A stretch of DNA of 64,000 bases, from NCBI GenBank assembly GCA_021083345.1, contig JAJGRE010000002.1:868001-932000 (forward strand), given 5' to 3'. Position numbers and translations under genes: made by a program. Positions 27,905 to 36,524 of the stretch are shown in pieces. The notes beneath the pieces are model-generated. The model was not told where the DNA came from, ran no database searches, and saw nothing but the letters and a program-made list of their open reading frames with translations. The DNA is from Calditrichales bacterium MX18-03. GTDB lineage: Bacteria > Bacillota > Clostridia > Lutisporales > Lutisporaceae. Within the stretch, counting starts at the first letter, position 1. Each line of letters opens with the position of its first letter.

Positions 27905-30508
27905 CTATTCTGCGTCGTGGTTGAACAGTCTGTAAATGACTGCTGCTGCTTCAGCTCTTGTCAGGTTTCCTTTCGGATCGAAGTTGTTGCCCGGTTTGCC
28001 TGTCAACAACTCGTACTTGACTGCTGTTGCGATTCCATCCTGAGCGTATGATGCGATATTGGCCTTATCTTCGAAGCCGGTGTATGCGTCCTTGTTCTTG
28101 GCAGCGGCTTCACCATAAACCTTAGTCACTGCTCTGGACAGCATAACTGCCATATCCTGTCTGGATATATTCTGCTTCGGTGCGAACTTGTTGCCTGGTA
28201 CACCCGTTATGATGCCTGCTTTGACAGCAGATGCCACATAACTGTATGACCAATCTGTGTTCTTCACATCCGTGAAGCTTACTGTTGCCTTATCGTCTAC
28301 GATGTTCAAGGCTGTTGTGATCATCTTTGCAAACTGCTCTCTGGTGACCAGATCTGTCGGCTTGTATTGCTCATCGCCAACACCATCAATGATACCCTTC
28401 GATGCCATGGACTCGATGTTGCCCTTAGCCCAGAAGCTTGATGCAACGTCCTTGAACTTCTTGATGTAGTTCTTTATGATGTACTTACTGAAGTGGTTGG
28501 TCTCGAATACAACCTTGCCGTTCTTGTACTTACCGGTCATATTCTTGATGGTGCCGTCATCAGCAAGATAGAGTACCGTGACCGTGTCACTAGATTCACC
28601 GGGACCAAGCTCGTACGGAATCTCGATTTCTACCATGCTGTTGAAGCTGGAAACCTGAGTGCTTGTCTGTCCTGATGTAACTCTTGCACTGAAGTCGTAA
28701 AGTCTTCCGGTTGTTTCAAGCAGCGCTCTTTGCTCGTCGCTCATGGCGCTTACAGCTGCATCCGTAACCGGTGCCTCATTGACTTCAAGGCTGACCTGTG
28801 CCTGCTCACCAGCGGCTGCCACTACATCTGCCGGCAAGAAGTCGGGTCTGACAGCCACTGTAGCTACGCCGGATTGAATGGCCACCTGGTCAACCAAGCC
28901 GCTGACACCGCTCAGCAGTGAAGCCGGCATTGCTGCTGCAAGGTTTGTTCCTCCAGTTGCTTCAACCTGGATATCAAGAGTCCTGGGTACAGTACCGATG
29001 CCGCTCTGCTGCAGCTGTTGGTTCAATGAACCGACTGTGCTGCTGACTTCCTGTGCTCTTGCTACCAAAGCGGTTGCTGTATTGGCATCAATATTTACAT
29101 TCGTAGTGGTTCCTGTAGTTGTTCCTTGTACCGACTGTGTCGATACTCTCTGTGCAACTGTGCTTACGAGATTTCTCACATCAGCTGCCACTCTATTGGT
29201 AGATGAGCCAAGTGCATCCGACGCATTGGCAATTGAGGATACTGCCGAAACAATGTTTCTGACAGCGCTAACCGCTGTGTTTGTATCTGTAATACTACTG
29301 ACCAGATTATTGGCCGATCTGACAACCTGTGCCGCATTGGAAACGATCGCTGTCTGTGCCGTTCTGCTGCTGGCAGCAGCCGCAACATTTGTTGCATTGA
29401 CTACTGAGCTGGCAATCGTGTCAAGTATCTGCAACGCTGTTGTCTGGTTGACATTTGTTGCTCTTGCTGCGTTTTGCGCTACTGTCTGCAAAGCAGCTGA
29501 TACTTGAGTGGTAATCTGAGTCTGTGCTGTTGTGCTTGTTGTTGTTGCAAGAAGTCTTGATGCATCCCCTATTACATTTGTCAATGCACCATTCATGACT
29601 GCAACGTTCTCTGCTGTTGTGACCGTTCTAGCAGCTGCTATGACATTGCTCATGGTCTGAGCTGCTGCTGCTGCGATCTGGTTCCTGACATCTGCAGTCG
29701 TAGTCGTGTTTGCAGCCGCTGCAACGACCTGTGACAATGCATTGGCAGTTGTCTGTGCATTTGCTGCAGTTGTTGCCTGGTTCGTACTTACCAAGTTGCT
29801 TCCAGCATTTGTAAGTGCTGTAGTAACCTGCTGCGCCTGTGCTGCTGTAATAGGTGTTGTGCTGGATACTGTCGTGGTTATGTTTGCCAGCGCATTAGTG
29901 ACCGTTGTTGCTGCAGGTCCTGCCGTTGGCCTGGGAGCCAGTGTCGGAGCAGGAGTTGCAGTCGGTATGATAGCAACCGGGGGTTGTGTTGGTCCCTGTG
30001 TTGGCTGTCCTGGTGTCGGTTGTCCCGGGGTTGGCTGCCCTGGTGTCGGTTGTCCTGGTGTCGGTTGTCCCGGGGTTGGCTGGGTTGTGCCACCAGTTCC
30101 GCCGGTACCACCAGTGCCACCAGTGCCTCCCGGGCCTTGGGTGCCTGGATCTTCTTCTTCGTCGTCGTCGTTGCTTCCAGAGCCTACCGCTTGGAAAGTC
30201 GCGGTTGTCACGTTGCTGCCCTCTCCGACGACAACCTTGTATTCACCTGTAGGCGCACTACTAGGCATCGTGAAGGTCTCTGAATAAGCGCCACTGCTTG
30301 TTCCTATGACTTTAACATAAAGTATTTGAGAGTCCGGTCTAATTACAGTAAGGACCGGGTTTACTACTGATGTTGTACCGGATATCGTTACATTACTTCC
30401 AAGCTGCGTACTTGAAATACTATTGATAGCATCTGCAAAGACAGTAACTGGAAGCATAGAAACAATAAGCAGCACTACGAGCAATATACATATTGGTCTC
30501 TTATTCAC
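27905..30508 (-). CDS. SLH-domain protein with Ala/Thr/Val-rich stalk
   Basis: This surface protein of about 867 residues starts from the GTG at 30508, after a GAGG site 9 bases away. The start gives a clean signal peptide (NKRPICILLVVLLIVSMLPV, cleavage near VFADA). Next come an Ig-like domain (about 25-100), a Gly/Pro/Thr linker with repeated GQPTP units (about 115-175), and about 330 residues very rich in Ala, Thr, Val, Asn and Gln and nearly free of Lys and aromatics. A beta domain ending GKVVFETNHFSKYIIKNYIK precedes three SLH domains (FKDVASSFWAKGNIESMASK, FTDVKNTDWSYSYVASAVKA, FEDKANIASYAQDGIATAVK). It is the last gene of the cohesin operon and the likely wall anchor of that system; no cohesin was recognised in it. 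A start at 30550 would lie inside a strong hairpin. Confidence 0.88.
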   Translation of the reverse strand: MNKRPICILLVVLLIVSMLPVTVFADAINSISSTQLGSNVTISGTTSVVNPVLTVIRPDSQILYVKVIGTSSGAYSETFTMPSSAPTGEYKVVVGEGSNVTTATFQAVGSGSNDDDEEEDPGTQGPGGTGGTGGTGGTGGTTQPTPGQPTPGQPTPGQPTPGQPTPGQPTQGPTQPPVAIIPTATPAPTLAPRPTAGPAATTVTNALANITTTVSSTTPITAAQAQQVTTALTNAGSNLVSTNQATTAANAQTTANALSQVVAAAANTTTTADVRNQIAAAAAQTMSNVIAAARTVTTAENVAVMNGALTNVIGDASRLLATTTSTTAQTQITTQVSAALQTVAQNAARATNVNQTTALQILDTIASSVVNATNVAAAASSRTAQTAIVSNAAQVVRSANNLVSSITDTNTAVSAVRNIVSAVSSIANASDALGSSTNRVAADVRNLVSTVAQRVSTQSVQGTTTGTTTNVNIDANTATALVARAQEVSSTVGSLNQQLQQSGIGTVPRTLDIQVEATGGTNLAAAMPASLLSGVSGLVDQVAIQSGVATVAVRPDFLPADVVAAAGEQAQVSLEVNEAPVTDAAVSAMSDEQRALLETTGRLYDFSARVTSGQTSTQVSSFNSMVEIEIPYELGPGESSDTVTVLYLADDGTIKNMTGKYKNGKVVFETNHFSKYIIKNYIKKFKDVASSFWAKGNIESMASKGIIDGVGDEQYKPTDLVTREQFAKMITTALNIVDDKATVSFTDVKNTDWSYSYVASAVKAGIITGVPGNKFAPKQNISRQDMAVMLSRAVTKVYGEAAAKNKDAYTGFEDKANIASYAQDGIATAVKYELLTGKPGNNFDPKGNLTRAEAAAVIYRLFNHDAE

Positions 30509-30531
30509 TATCTCATTCCTCGCTTTCATAT

Positions 30532-30561
30532 GCAGCTGCCTAATTTTCATTAGGCAGCTGC
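30532..30561 (-). promoter_or_regulatory. Strong intergenic RNA hairpin with GNRA-type loop
   Basis: GCAGCTGCCTAAT and ATTAGGCAGCTGC are perfectly complementary over 13 bases around four bases that read GAAA on the minus-strand RNA. The hairpin starts 12 bases after the stop codon of the cohesin-repeat gene and lies before the SLH stalk gene start. No T-run follows, so it is not a standard terminator. It probably protects or defines a processed mRNA 3' end within the operon. Confidence 0.7.
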
Positions 30562-30573
30562 TTATCCAATTGT

Positions 30574-33500
30574 TTACTGTACTAATTCAGGTGCTGCCAG
30601 GTTAACGCCTGTCTGGGTTATGCTGTTGGTCAACTCAGTCAGTATCATAACATTGACACTTGTGCCTGTCTGACCATGGAATATTGCTGAAATTGTTTCG
30701 AGTGACTGAATATCCTTTTCAATTGCATTGATTGATACAGGTGTAGAACCGTTCATAAGCTGGAATACGATAACCTCTACGCCTGCATGATCCAACGTAT
30801 CTGCAACTCTGTTTACGGTCACAGTTGCTTTGACACCACCAGATGTATTCAACGATCCAACCTTTTCGATATCAAACGGATATACTTCCGCCAGATATGC
30901 TTTCTCTGTTCTTGTACTTTCAGATAATCCTGTGCTTGTTACTGTGATATAAGCATTGCCTGCAAGCGATCCAAGCTGCGGTACAGAAACGGTTACCGAA
31001 GTCTGTCCGGAAGCTACGGTTGCTGTTCCCAAAACTGTTGTACTAGTTGAAGTTGCATATACCTTAACTACATCACCGGCTAGCAAACCTGTCACTGCAA
31101 TCGTATCTGCTGCACCAACTTTGTTTACGATTGTGATGTTGCCGGCTGCTACCGGATCTGTGGGCTCTGCGATATATGCCTTAGCTGTTCTGGAGCTTTC
31201 AAGGTCTATACCTCTCTGTGATGATACATACACTGTTCCTGTCGGTACACCCAACTGTGCTATTGTAACTGTAACAGATGTCTGACCTGCTGCTACTGTT
31301 GCTGTTCCCAGTTGAGTTCCGGCAGATGCTGCATCATAGACTCTGATAACATCACCTGCTTGTAAGCCTGTTACTACGACCGTATCGCTTGTGCCTGTCT
31401 TATTATTGGTTACTGTGATATTTGCTGCGGCTGGTGCTGTTGTCGCTACCGGCTCTGCAAGGTAGGTCTTTGCTGTTCTATTACTTTCAGCATAGCCTCC
31501 GGCATTTGTTACGGTCACATAGACTGTTCCATTTGTTGTTCCCGGTAATGCTGCTGTAACGGTTACATCCGTTTCTCCAGCTGCTACTGTACCAGTGCCT
31601 ATTGCAGTTCCGCCGGTTGCTACGGTGTATACCTTCACAACATCTCCTGCAGCCAAGCCTGTTACTTCAATAGTGTCTCCTGCGCCTACATTGTTTGTTA
31701 CTGTTATATTGCCTGCATCAGGCGCTGTTGTCGCTTCTGCCGCATATGCCTTAGCTGTTCTTCCGCTTTCAAGGTCTATACCTCTCTGGGATGATACATA
31801 TACTGATCCTGTGGGTACACCCAACTGTGCTATTGTAATTGATACAGATGTCTGACCTGCTGCTACTGTTGCTGTTCCCAGCTGAGTTCCGGCAGATGCT
31901 GCATCATACACTCTGATAACATCGCCTGCTTGTAAGCCTGTTACTACAACCGTATCATCGTCACCTCTGTTGTTGCTTACTGTGATGTTTGCTGCGGCTG
32001 GTGCTGTTGTTGCTACCGGCTCTGCAAGGTAGGTCTTTGCTGTTCTATTACTTTCAGCATAGCCTCCGGCATTTGTTACGGTCACATAGACTGTTCCATT
32101 TGTTGTTCCCGGTAATGCTGCTGTAACGGTTACATCCGTTTCTCCAGCTGCTACTGTACCAGTGCCTATTGCAGTTCCACCTGTTGCTACGGTGTATACC
32201 TTCACAACATCTCCTGCAGCCAAGCCTGTTACCTCAATAGTGTCTCCTGCACCTACATTGTTTGTTACTGTTATATTGCCTGCATCAGGCGCTGTTGTCG
32301 CTTCTGCCGCATATGCCTTAGCTGTTCTTCCGCTTTCAAGGTCTATACCTCTCTGGGATGATACATATACTGATCCTGTGGGTACACCCAACTGTGCTAT
32401 TGTAATTGATACAGATGTCTGACCTGCTGCTACTGTTGCTGTTCCCAGCTGAGTTCCGGCAGATGCTGCATCATACACTCTGATAACATCGCCTGCTTGT
32501 AAGCCTGTTACTACAACCGTATCATCGTCACCTCTGTTGTTGCTTACTGTGATGTTTGCTGCGGCTGGTGCTGTTGTTGCTACCGGCTCTGCCAGGTAAG
32601 TCTTTGCTGTTCTATTACTTTCAGCATAGCCTCCGGCATTTGTTACGGTCACATAGACTGTTCCATTTGTTGTTCCCGGTAATGCTGCTGTAACGGTTAC
32701 ATCCGTTTCTCCAGCTGCTACTGTACCAGTGCCTATTGCAGTTCCACCTGTTGCTACGGTGTATACCTTCACAACATCTCCTGCAGCCAAGCCTGTTACC
32801 TCAATAGTGTCTCCTGCACCTACATTGTTCGTTACTGTTATATCGCCTGCAGCAGGTGCTGTTGTCGCTTCTGCCGCGTATGTCTTTTCTGTTCTTCCAC
32901 TTTCAAGGTCAGGGTTTCTTTCTGCGGATACATATACTGATCCTGTCGGTACACCCAACTGTGCTATTGTAATTGTTACAGAAGTTTGACCTGCTGCTAC
33001 TGTTGCTGTTCCCAATTCAGTTCCGGCAGATGCCGCATCATATACTCTGATAACATCGCCTGCCTGTAAGCCTGTTACTTCAACCGTATCATCGTCACCT
33101 CTGTTGTTGGTTACTGTGATATCTGCTTCAGCTGGTGCTGTTGTAGTTTCAGGTTCTGCAATGTAAGCCTTTTCAACTCTTGGTGCGCTTTCCGATCTGC
33201 CGCCGGCATTTGTTACTGTTACAAACACACTGCCAGCTGTTGTTCCCAATTGATCTATCGAAACAATAACTGAAGTCTCACCTGCTGCAACTGTGCCTGT
33301 CCCTAACTCTGTTCCGCCAGTTACTAAGCTGTATACTATTACTTCGTCACCTGCAAGCAATCCTGTTACTTCAACTGTATCCGGTGTCCCTGATACATTG
33401 TTGGTAACCGCAATATTGCCAACAACAGGAGCTTGAGTCTGCTCTGCTGTAAATGATTTTTGTACACGGGTGCTTTCTGCTTTTCCTGTATTCGTCACAG

Positions 33501-34395
33501 TCACCCATACGTCACCGGCTCCCAAGCCCAACTGTGCGATGTCTACAGTTGCAGATGTCTGGCCAGCTGCGACTGTTGCTGTTCCCAACTCGGCTCCATC
33601 AGTTGCTGCATCATAGACTTTTACAACATCTGTTGCAGCTAATCCGGATACAGCCACTGTATCATTCGTTCCTGCATAATTGTTTGTAACTGTGATGTTG
33701 TTTACGTTCGGTGCTGTGGATGGAAGCGACATTACCGTTACAACCGGTGCATCTTCCACTACACATACTATTGGAGTCTCTCCCAGTGAAACAGCATATC
33801 CATTGCTATTTGCGGGGTTGTATCCTGTAGGAGTATCTGCCTGAGTTGCAAGCTGAATCCCTGTATCACCGGCAGCTATTGCTTTGAACCTAACACTAAA
33901 GAGTGTATAAGGTGTTGCTCCTACCACCTTATGAGGATTTTCAACAGCTTCTGTTTCGCCATTAACTGTATACTCAAAACCTGCTGCATCGTACTCTTCT
34001 ACGGCCTGTTGGTTTGCAACATCGGCATACATAGAAACGTCAATCCATCCATTTGCCAAACTCTGTGCAAATAGATATGCAAATACGCCTGTGCCTGAGT
34101 TATAAGCATGTTCGTTTTTTATGACTGCATTTTGCGTTTGAGCTTGTGTTATTGCATTATTGCTGGCATTAACTGGTATTACTTTTGTCTTATCATAGTG
34201 AATCGCTACTTGAGCCCCTGAGAAATCAACCGAATTTACGCTTACGTCAATCGTAAAAACGTCACCAACGTAAATCTCATCATCAGAGTAGCTTAGTGTC
34301 ACAGTCTCGCCTTCGGCATATACCGGCACTACCGTGGAAAATGTCAGAGAAAGAATCAGAATCAAACTGAGAACCTTTTTTAAGTTAAATCTCAT
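30574..34395 (-). CDS. Cohesin protein with ten Ig-like tandem repeats
   Basis: This 1273-residue exported protein has a signal peptide (KKVLSLILILSLTFSTVVPV, cleavage near VYAEG) and a cohesin-like module at about 29-210. The module contains GDVFTIDVSVNSVDFSGAQV, HYDKTKVIPV and TPYTLFSVRFKAIAAGDTGI, the jelly-roll pattern of scaffoldin cohesins. Ten repeats of about 95 residues follow (about 228-1172), each with NITVTNN, DTVEVTGL, AGDVIRVYD, LGTATVAAGQTSVT and VYVTVTN segments, then a distinct C-terminal domain of about 100 residues (GGVKATVTVNRVADTLDHAG). It carries no SLH, dockerin or sortase motif. Repeats alternate between two subtypes, giving a 189-residue higher-order unit that is nearly identical in two copies. 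It lies 24 bases after the cohesin-dockerin gene. Confidence 0.85.
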   Translation of the reverse strand: MRFNLKKVLSLILILSLTFSTVVPVYAEGETVTLSYSDDEIYVGDVFTIDVSVNSVDFSGAQVAIHYDKTKVIPVNASNNAITQAQTQNAVIKNEHAYNSGTGVFAYLFAQSLANGWIDVSMYADVANQQAVEEYDAAGFEYTVNGETEAVENPHKVVGATPYTLFSVRFKAIAAGDTGIQLATQADTPTGYNPANSNGYAVSLGETPIVCVVEDAPVVTVMSLPSTAPNVNNITVTNNYAGTNDTVAVSGLAATDVVKVYDAATDGAELGTATVAAGQTSATVDIAQLGLGAGDVWVTVTNTGKAESTRVQKSFTAEQTQAPVVGNIAVTNNVSGTPDTVEVTGLLAGDEVIVYSLVTGGTELGTGTVAAGETSVIVSIDQLGTTAGSVFVTVTNAGGRSESAPRVEKAYIAEPETTTAPAEADITVTNNRGDDDTVEVTGLQAGDVIRVYDAASAGTELGTATVAAGQTSVTITIAQLGVPTGSVYVSAERNPDLESGRTEKTYAAEATTAPAAGDITVTNNVGAGDTIEVTGLAAGDVVKVYTVATGGTAIGTGTVAAGETDVTVTAALPGTTNGTVYVTVTNAGGYAESNRTAKTYLAEPVATTAPAAANITVSNNRGDDDTVVVTGLQAGDVIRVYDAASAGTQLGTATVAAGQTSVSITIAQLGVPTGSVYVSSQRGIDLESGRTAKAYAAEATTAPDAGNITVTNNVGAGDTIEVTGLAAGDVVKVYTVATGGTAIGTGTVAAGETDVTVTAALPGTTNGTVYVTVTNAGGYAESNRTAKTYLAEPVATTAPAAANITVSNNRGDDDTVVVTGLQAGDVIRVYDAASAGTQLGTATVAAGQTSVSITIAQLGVPTGSVYVSSQRGIDLESGRTAKAYAAEATTAPDAGNITVTNNVGAGDTIEVTGLAAGDVVKVYTVATGGTAIGTGTVAAGETDVTVTAALPGTTNGTVYVTVTNAGGYAESNRTAKTYLAEPVATTAPAAANITVTNNKTGTSDTVVVTGLQAGDVIRVYDAASAGTQLGTATVAAGQTSVTVTIAQLGVPTGTVYVSSQRGIDLESSRTAKAYIAEPTDPVAAGNITIVNKVGAADTIAVTGLLAGDVVKVYATSTSTTVLGTATVASGQTSVTVSVPQLGSLAGNAYITVTSTGLSESTRTEKAYLAEVYPFDIEKVGSLNTSGGVKATVTVNRVADTLDHAGVEVIVFQLMNGSTPVSINAIEKDIQSLETISAIFHGQTGTSVNVMILTELTNSITQTGVNLAAPELVQ
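31145..33710 (-). repeat. Tandem 567-bp DNA repeats inside the cohesin-repeat gene
   Basis: Marker strings recur at exact 567-base intervals; GCTACCGGC occurs at 31445, 32012 and 32579. The copies from about 31445 to 32860 are almost identical, and more diverged copies flank them. Each unit encodes two Ig-like repeats (189 residues). The near-identity implies recent duplication or homogenisation and predicts copy-number variation between strains and assembly risk. Confidence 0.9.
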
Positions 34396-34419
34396 TTTTC
34401 AATCCCCTTTCTAGTGTTA

Positions 34420-36447
34420 TTAATTAGGTAATACCCATGTTGTATAGTTAGCAGGAGTTCTATTGTAATTGCTGATCAATGCTGACAAATCCGTAATATT
34501 CAACATGTTGTCCTTATTTAAATCGTACTCTGCTCTATAATTTGCATTTGGTGATGCAGTGTTATATCTTGAAATCAGAGCTGACAAATCTGTAATATTG
34601 ATGCTACCGTCATTATTCATATCACCTGGAATCAATGTAATTGGTGTTCCTACTAAAGAAACTGCAACCTCATTGCCGCTTACAGTGATATTGCTAATTG
34701 TCCTTACAAGATATCCCGATCTACTCACTTCGATAGAGTATGTCCCGTCAGCAACGTTAGGAATCGTAAATTGGCCGGTAGCATTTGTTGTTACACTGGT
34801 AACCGTAGTTGCTCCATTTTTCAGGATGATATTTGTACCTGACTTGTTGCCAGCCATGCAAGTAACATAGCCTGTCAGTCCGCCATTCTGAACATCTTCC
34901 TTAATCACAACAGCCAGCGCTTTTGTGTCAGACACAGAATGCTTCATCACAGTTGCATTCAATGTGACAGTCACGTCACCGGAGCCGTTTGCAGGTCTGA
35001 CTACTGTAACAACACCTGTCTCCACATTGATAGTAACGTTATCACTGTTCTCGCTCCAAACTATTTCTGTTCCGTTTGCACCCACTACAGGCACTGTGAA
35101 GCTTTGTGTAACGGAGTCTTTATTATCACCATCTGCAAAATCGAAATCTGTTTCATCAAGTGCATCAATGTCCGCTGCTACTGCTTCAGGATCGGTCATG
35201 CTTGTACCTTCATAAATCGGGACCAAATCGCTGTTGGCTGCCAGGAAATCTTTAAATGACTGAACTTCTTCCGGGTTGTCGTTAACAATTATCTGCGCAT
35301 ACATAAGAAGCTTTTCAAAGCTTGAGGCACTAGCAACTTCCCCTACAACCTCATTTATTTTTGCCATAACGGATTCTGCAGCATCAAGCAGTTCAGAAGC
35401 TTTTGTATCTACGTTGGAAGGAACGACGCCATTCCTAAAGCGGAATTCTATTTCATCATCGTTTGAGCCATCAAATGCTACAGGACCAACAAATCCATAT
35501 TCATCATCATATGAGAGTTCAACTGTATCTCTGAGCAATTTGATGACCATCTGCAAGCCTCTGTTATCACCGGGGTCACCTGTAATCTCTCCGTTAATCT
35601 TATACCTGATGGTGTCAAATCCACTAATGCCTGTAATATCATACAGACCTTCCAGTACGGCTGTTTCTGCTGCATCCTTTTTCGATCCTGAGAAGCCTAC
35701 ATAAGTCACTAAAGCATTTTCTACGGTAGTAGAGTCAAGCTCAGAAGTAAAATAGCTCATTGCTTCATCAACCAAACCTGAAGCAGTATCCTCATTCGCT
35801 CCTTCTGTATCAAGTACTGCCAGTATATTAGTAACGAAGTCGGTTCTAGTTTCATCATCTAGGCTGATTGCTTCCAGAACAAGCTTCTGTAAACCGCTCA
35901 ATACCGGGTTAAGGACACTGATGTAACCATTTTTCAGTACTGTGGGTATTTCAGCTGTTCCACTCTCTCCGGAGGCAGCTTGTAAAAGAGGCTTTACTGA
36001 ATCTCCGTCTGGCATGTGAGTGATCTCGACTATGGAGTAATTGATTGGCTCATTACCTGTCAAACTAAACGTAAGGTTGCATACAGTATCTGTATCCCAG
36101 CTTCCTTCGGTATTCGTGAAAGCTATACCTATGCTCCCTGTTGTGTTCGCAGTCTCAATACTGCCGAGTTCCAAGGTAATTGTATCCGTGTTCCCGCTTG
36201 TAACTTCTTCCAGTTCCATATCATCATTATCATAGACAATTAAAAATTGCCCTCCTATTGCACTCTGCGGGTTGCTTACTTTGACCGGAACTACAAAACT
36301 TGATTCGCTGGTTATATCAGAAACACTTTCAATGAACAACTCTGCTGTCCCAGCAGCATGTACAGTTTCTGGCATAACAGTGAAGCATGCTGTTATTGCA
36401 AGCAGTAATGCAAGAGAGATAGCTAACAGCCTGTTTCGAAAAATCAT
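34420..36447 (-). CDS. Cohesin- and dockerin-containing surface scaffold protein
   Basis: This 675-residue exported protein has a signal peptide (LLAISLALLLAITACFTVMP, cleavage near VHAAG) and a cohesin-like module at about 30-185 (ELFIESVSDITSESSFVVPV, GGQFLIVYDNDDMELEEVTS). A helical region spans about 190-420. A bacterial Ig-like domain (VTQSFTVPVVGANGTEIVWS, about 425-510) is followed by a carboxypeptidase-regulatory-like beta domain (NATGQFTIPNVADGTYSIEV). The C-terminal dockerin has loops GDMNNDGSINITDLSALISR and DLNKDNMLNITDLSALISNY. Carrying both partner modules makes it an adaptor able to link to another cohesin while holding a dockerin protein. An AAGGGGG site precedes the ATG. Second gene of the operon. 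Confidence 0.86.
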   Translation of the reverse strand: MIFRNRLLAISLALLLAITACFTVMPETVHAAGTAELFIESVSDITSESSFVVPVKVSNPQSAIGGQFLIVYDNDDMELEEVTSGNTDTITLELGSIETANTTGSIGIAFTNTEGSWDTDTVCNLTFSLTGNEPINYSIVEITHMPDGDSVKPLLQAASGESGTAEIPTVLKNGYISVLNPVLSGLQKLVLEAISLDDETRTDFVTNILAVLDTEGANEDTASGLVDEAMSYFTSELDSTTVENALVTYVGFSGSKKDAAETAVLEGLYDITGISGFDTIRYKINGEITGDPGDNRGLQMVIKLLRDTVELSYDDEYGFVGPVAFDGSNDDEIEFRFRNGVVPSNVDTKASELLDAAESVMAKINEVVGEVASASSFEKLLMYAQIIVNDNPEEVQSFKDFLAANSDLVPIYEGTSMTDPEAVAADIDALDETDFDFADGDNKDSVTQSFTVPVVGANGTEIVWSENSDNVTINVETGVVTVVRPANGSGDVTVTLNATVMKHSVSDTKALAVVIKEDVQNGGLTGYVTCMAGNKSGTNIILKNGATTVTSVTTNATGQFTIPNVADGTYSIEVSRSGYLVRTISNITVSGNEVAVSLVGTPITLIPGDMNNDGSINITDLSALISRYNTASPNANYRAEYDLNKDNMLNITDLSALISNYNRTPANYTTWVLPN

Positions 36448-36479
36448 ATCGTGACCCCCTTATCTAATATTTATTGAGT

Positions 36480-36515
36480 CCGCATATAAGGCGTATAGCT
36501 ACACCTTATATGCGG
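36480..36515 (-). promoter_or_regulatory. Intergenic hairpin after the giant cohesin gene
   Basis: CCGCATATAAGG (36480-36491) and CCTTATATGCGG (36504-36515) form a perfect 12-base stem with a 12-base loop, 10 bases past the stop codon of the giant scaffold gene. On the minus strand it is followed by ACTCAATAAATATT rather than a T-run, so termination would be poor. An mRNA-processing or 3'-protecting element within the operon is likelier. Confidence 0.65.
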
Positions 36516-36524
36516 TTACTTAGG

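Noticed and set aside
28878-30287. Plus-strand frames opposite the Ala/Thr stalk and Gly/Pro linker
   Set aside because: Their Val/Cys/Gly-rich composition is just the complement of the low-complexity coding strand; no start site or domain supports them.
31595-32989. Three identical 86-codon plus-strand frames spaced 567 bases apart
   Set aside because: They are the complement of the tandem Ig-like repeats, useful as evidence of the repeat period but not genes.
31145-33710. Regular repeats considered as a CRISPR array
   Set aside because: The units are 567 bases, continuous and in frame within one coding sequence; there are no short direct repeats with unique spacers.
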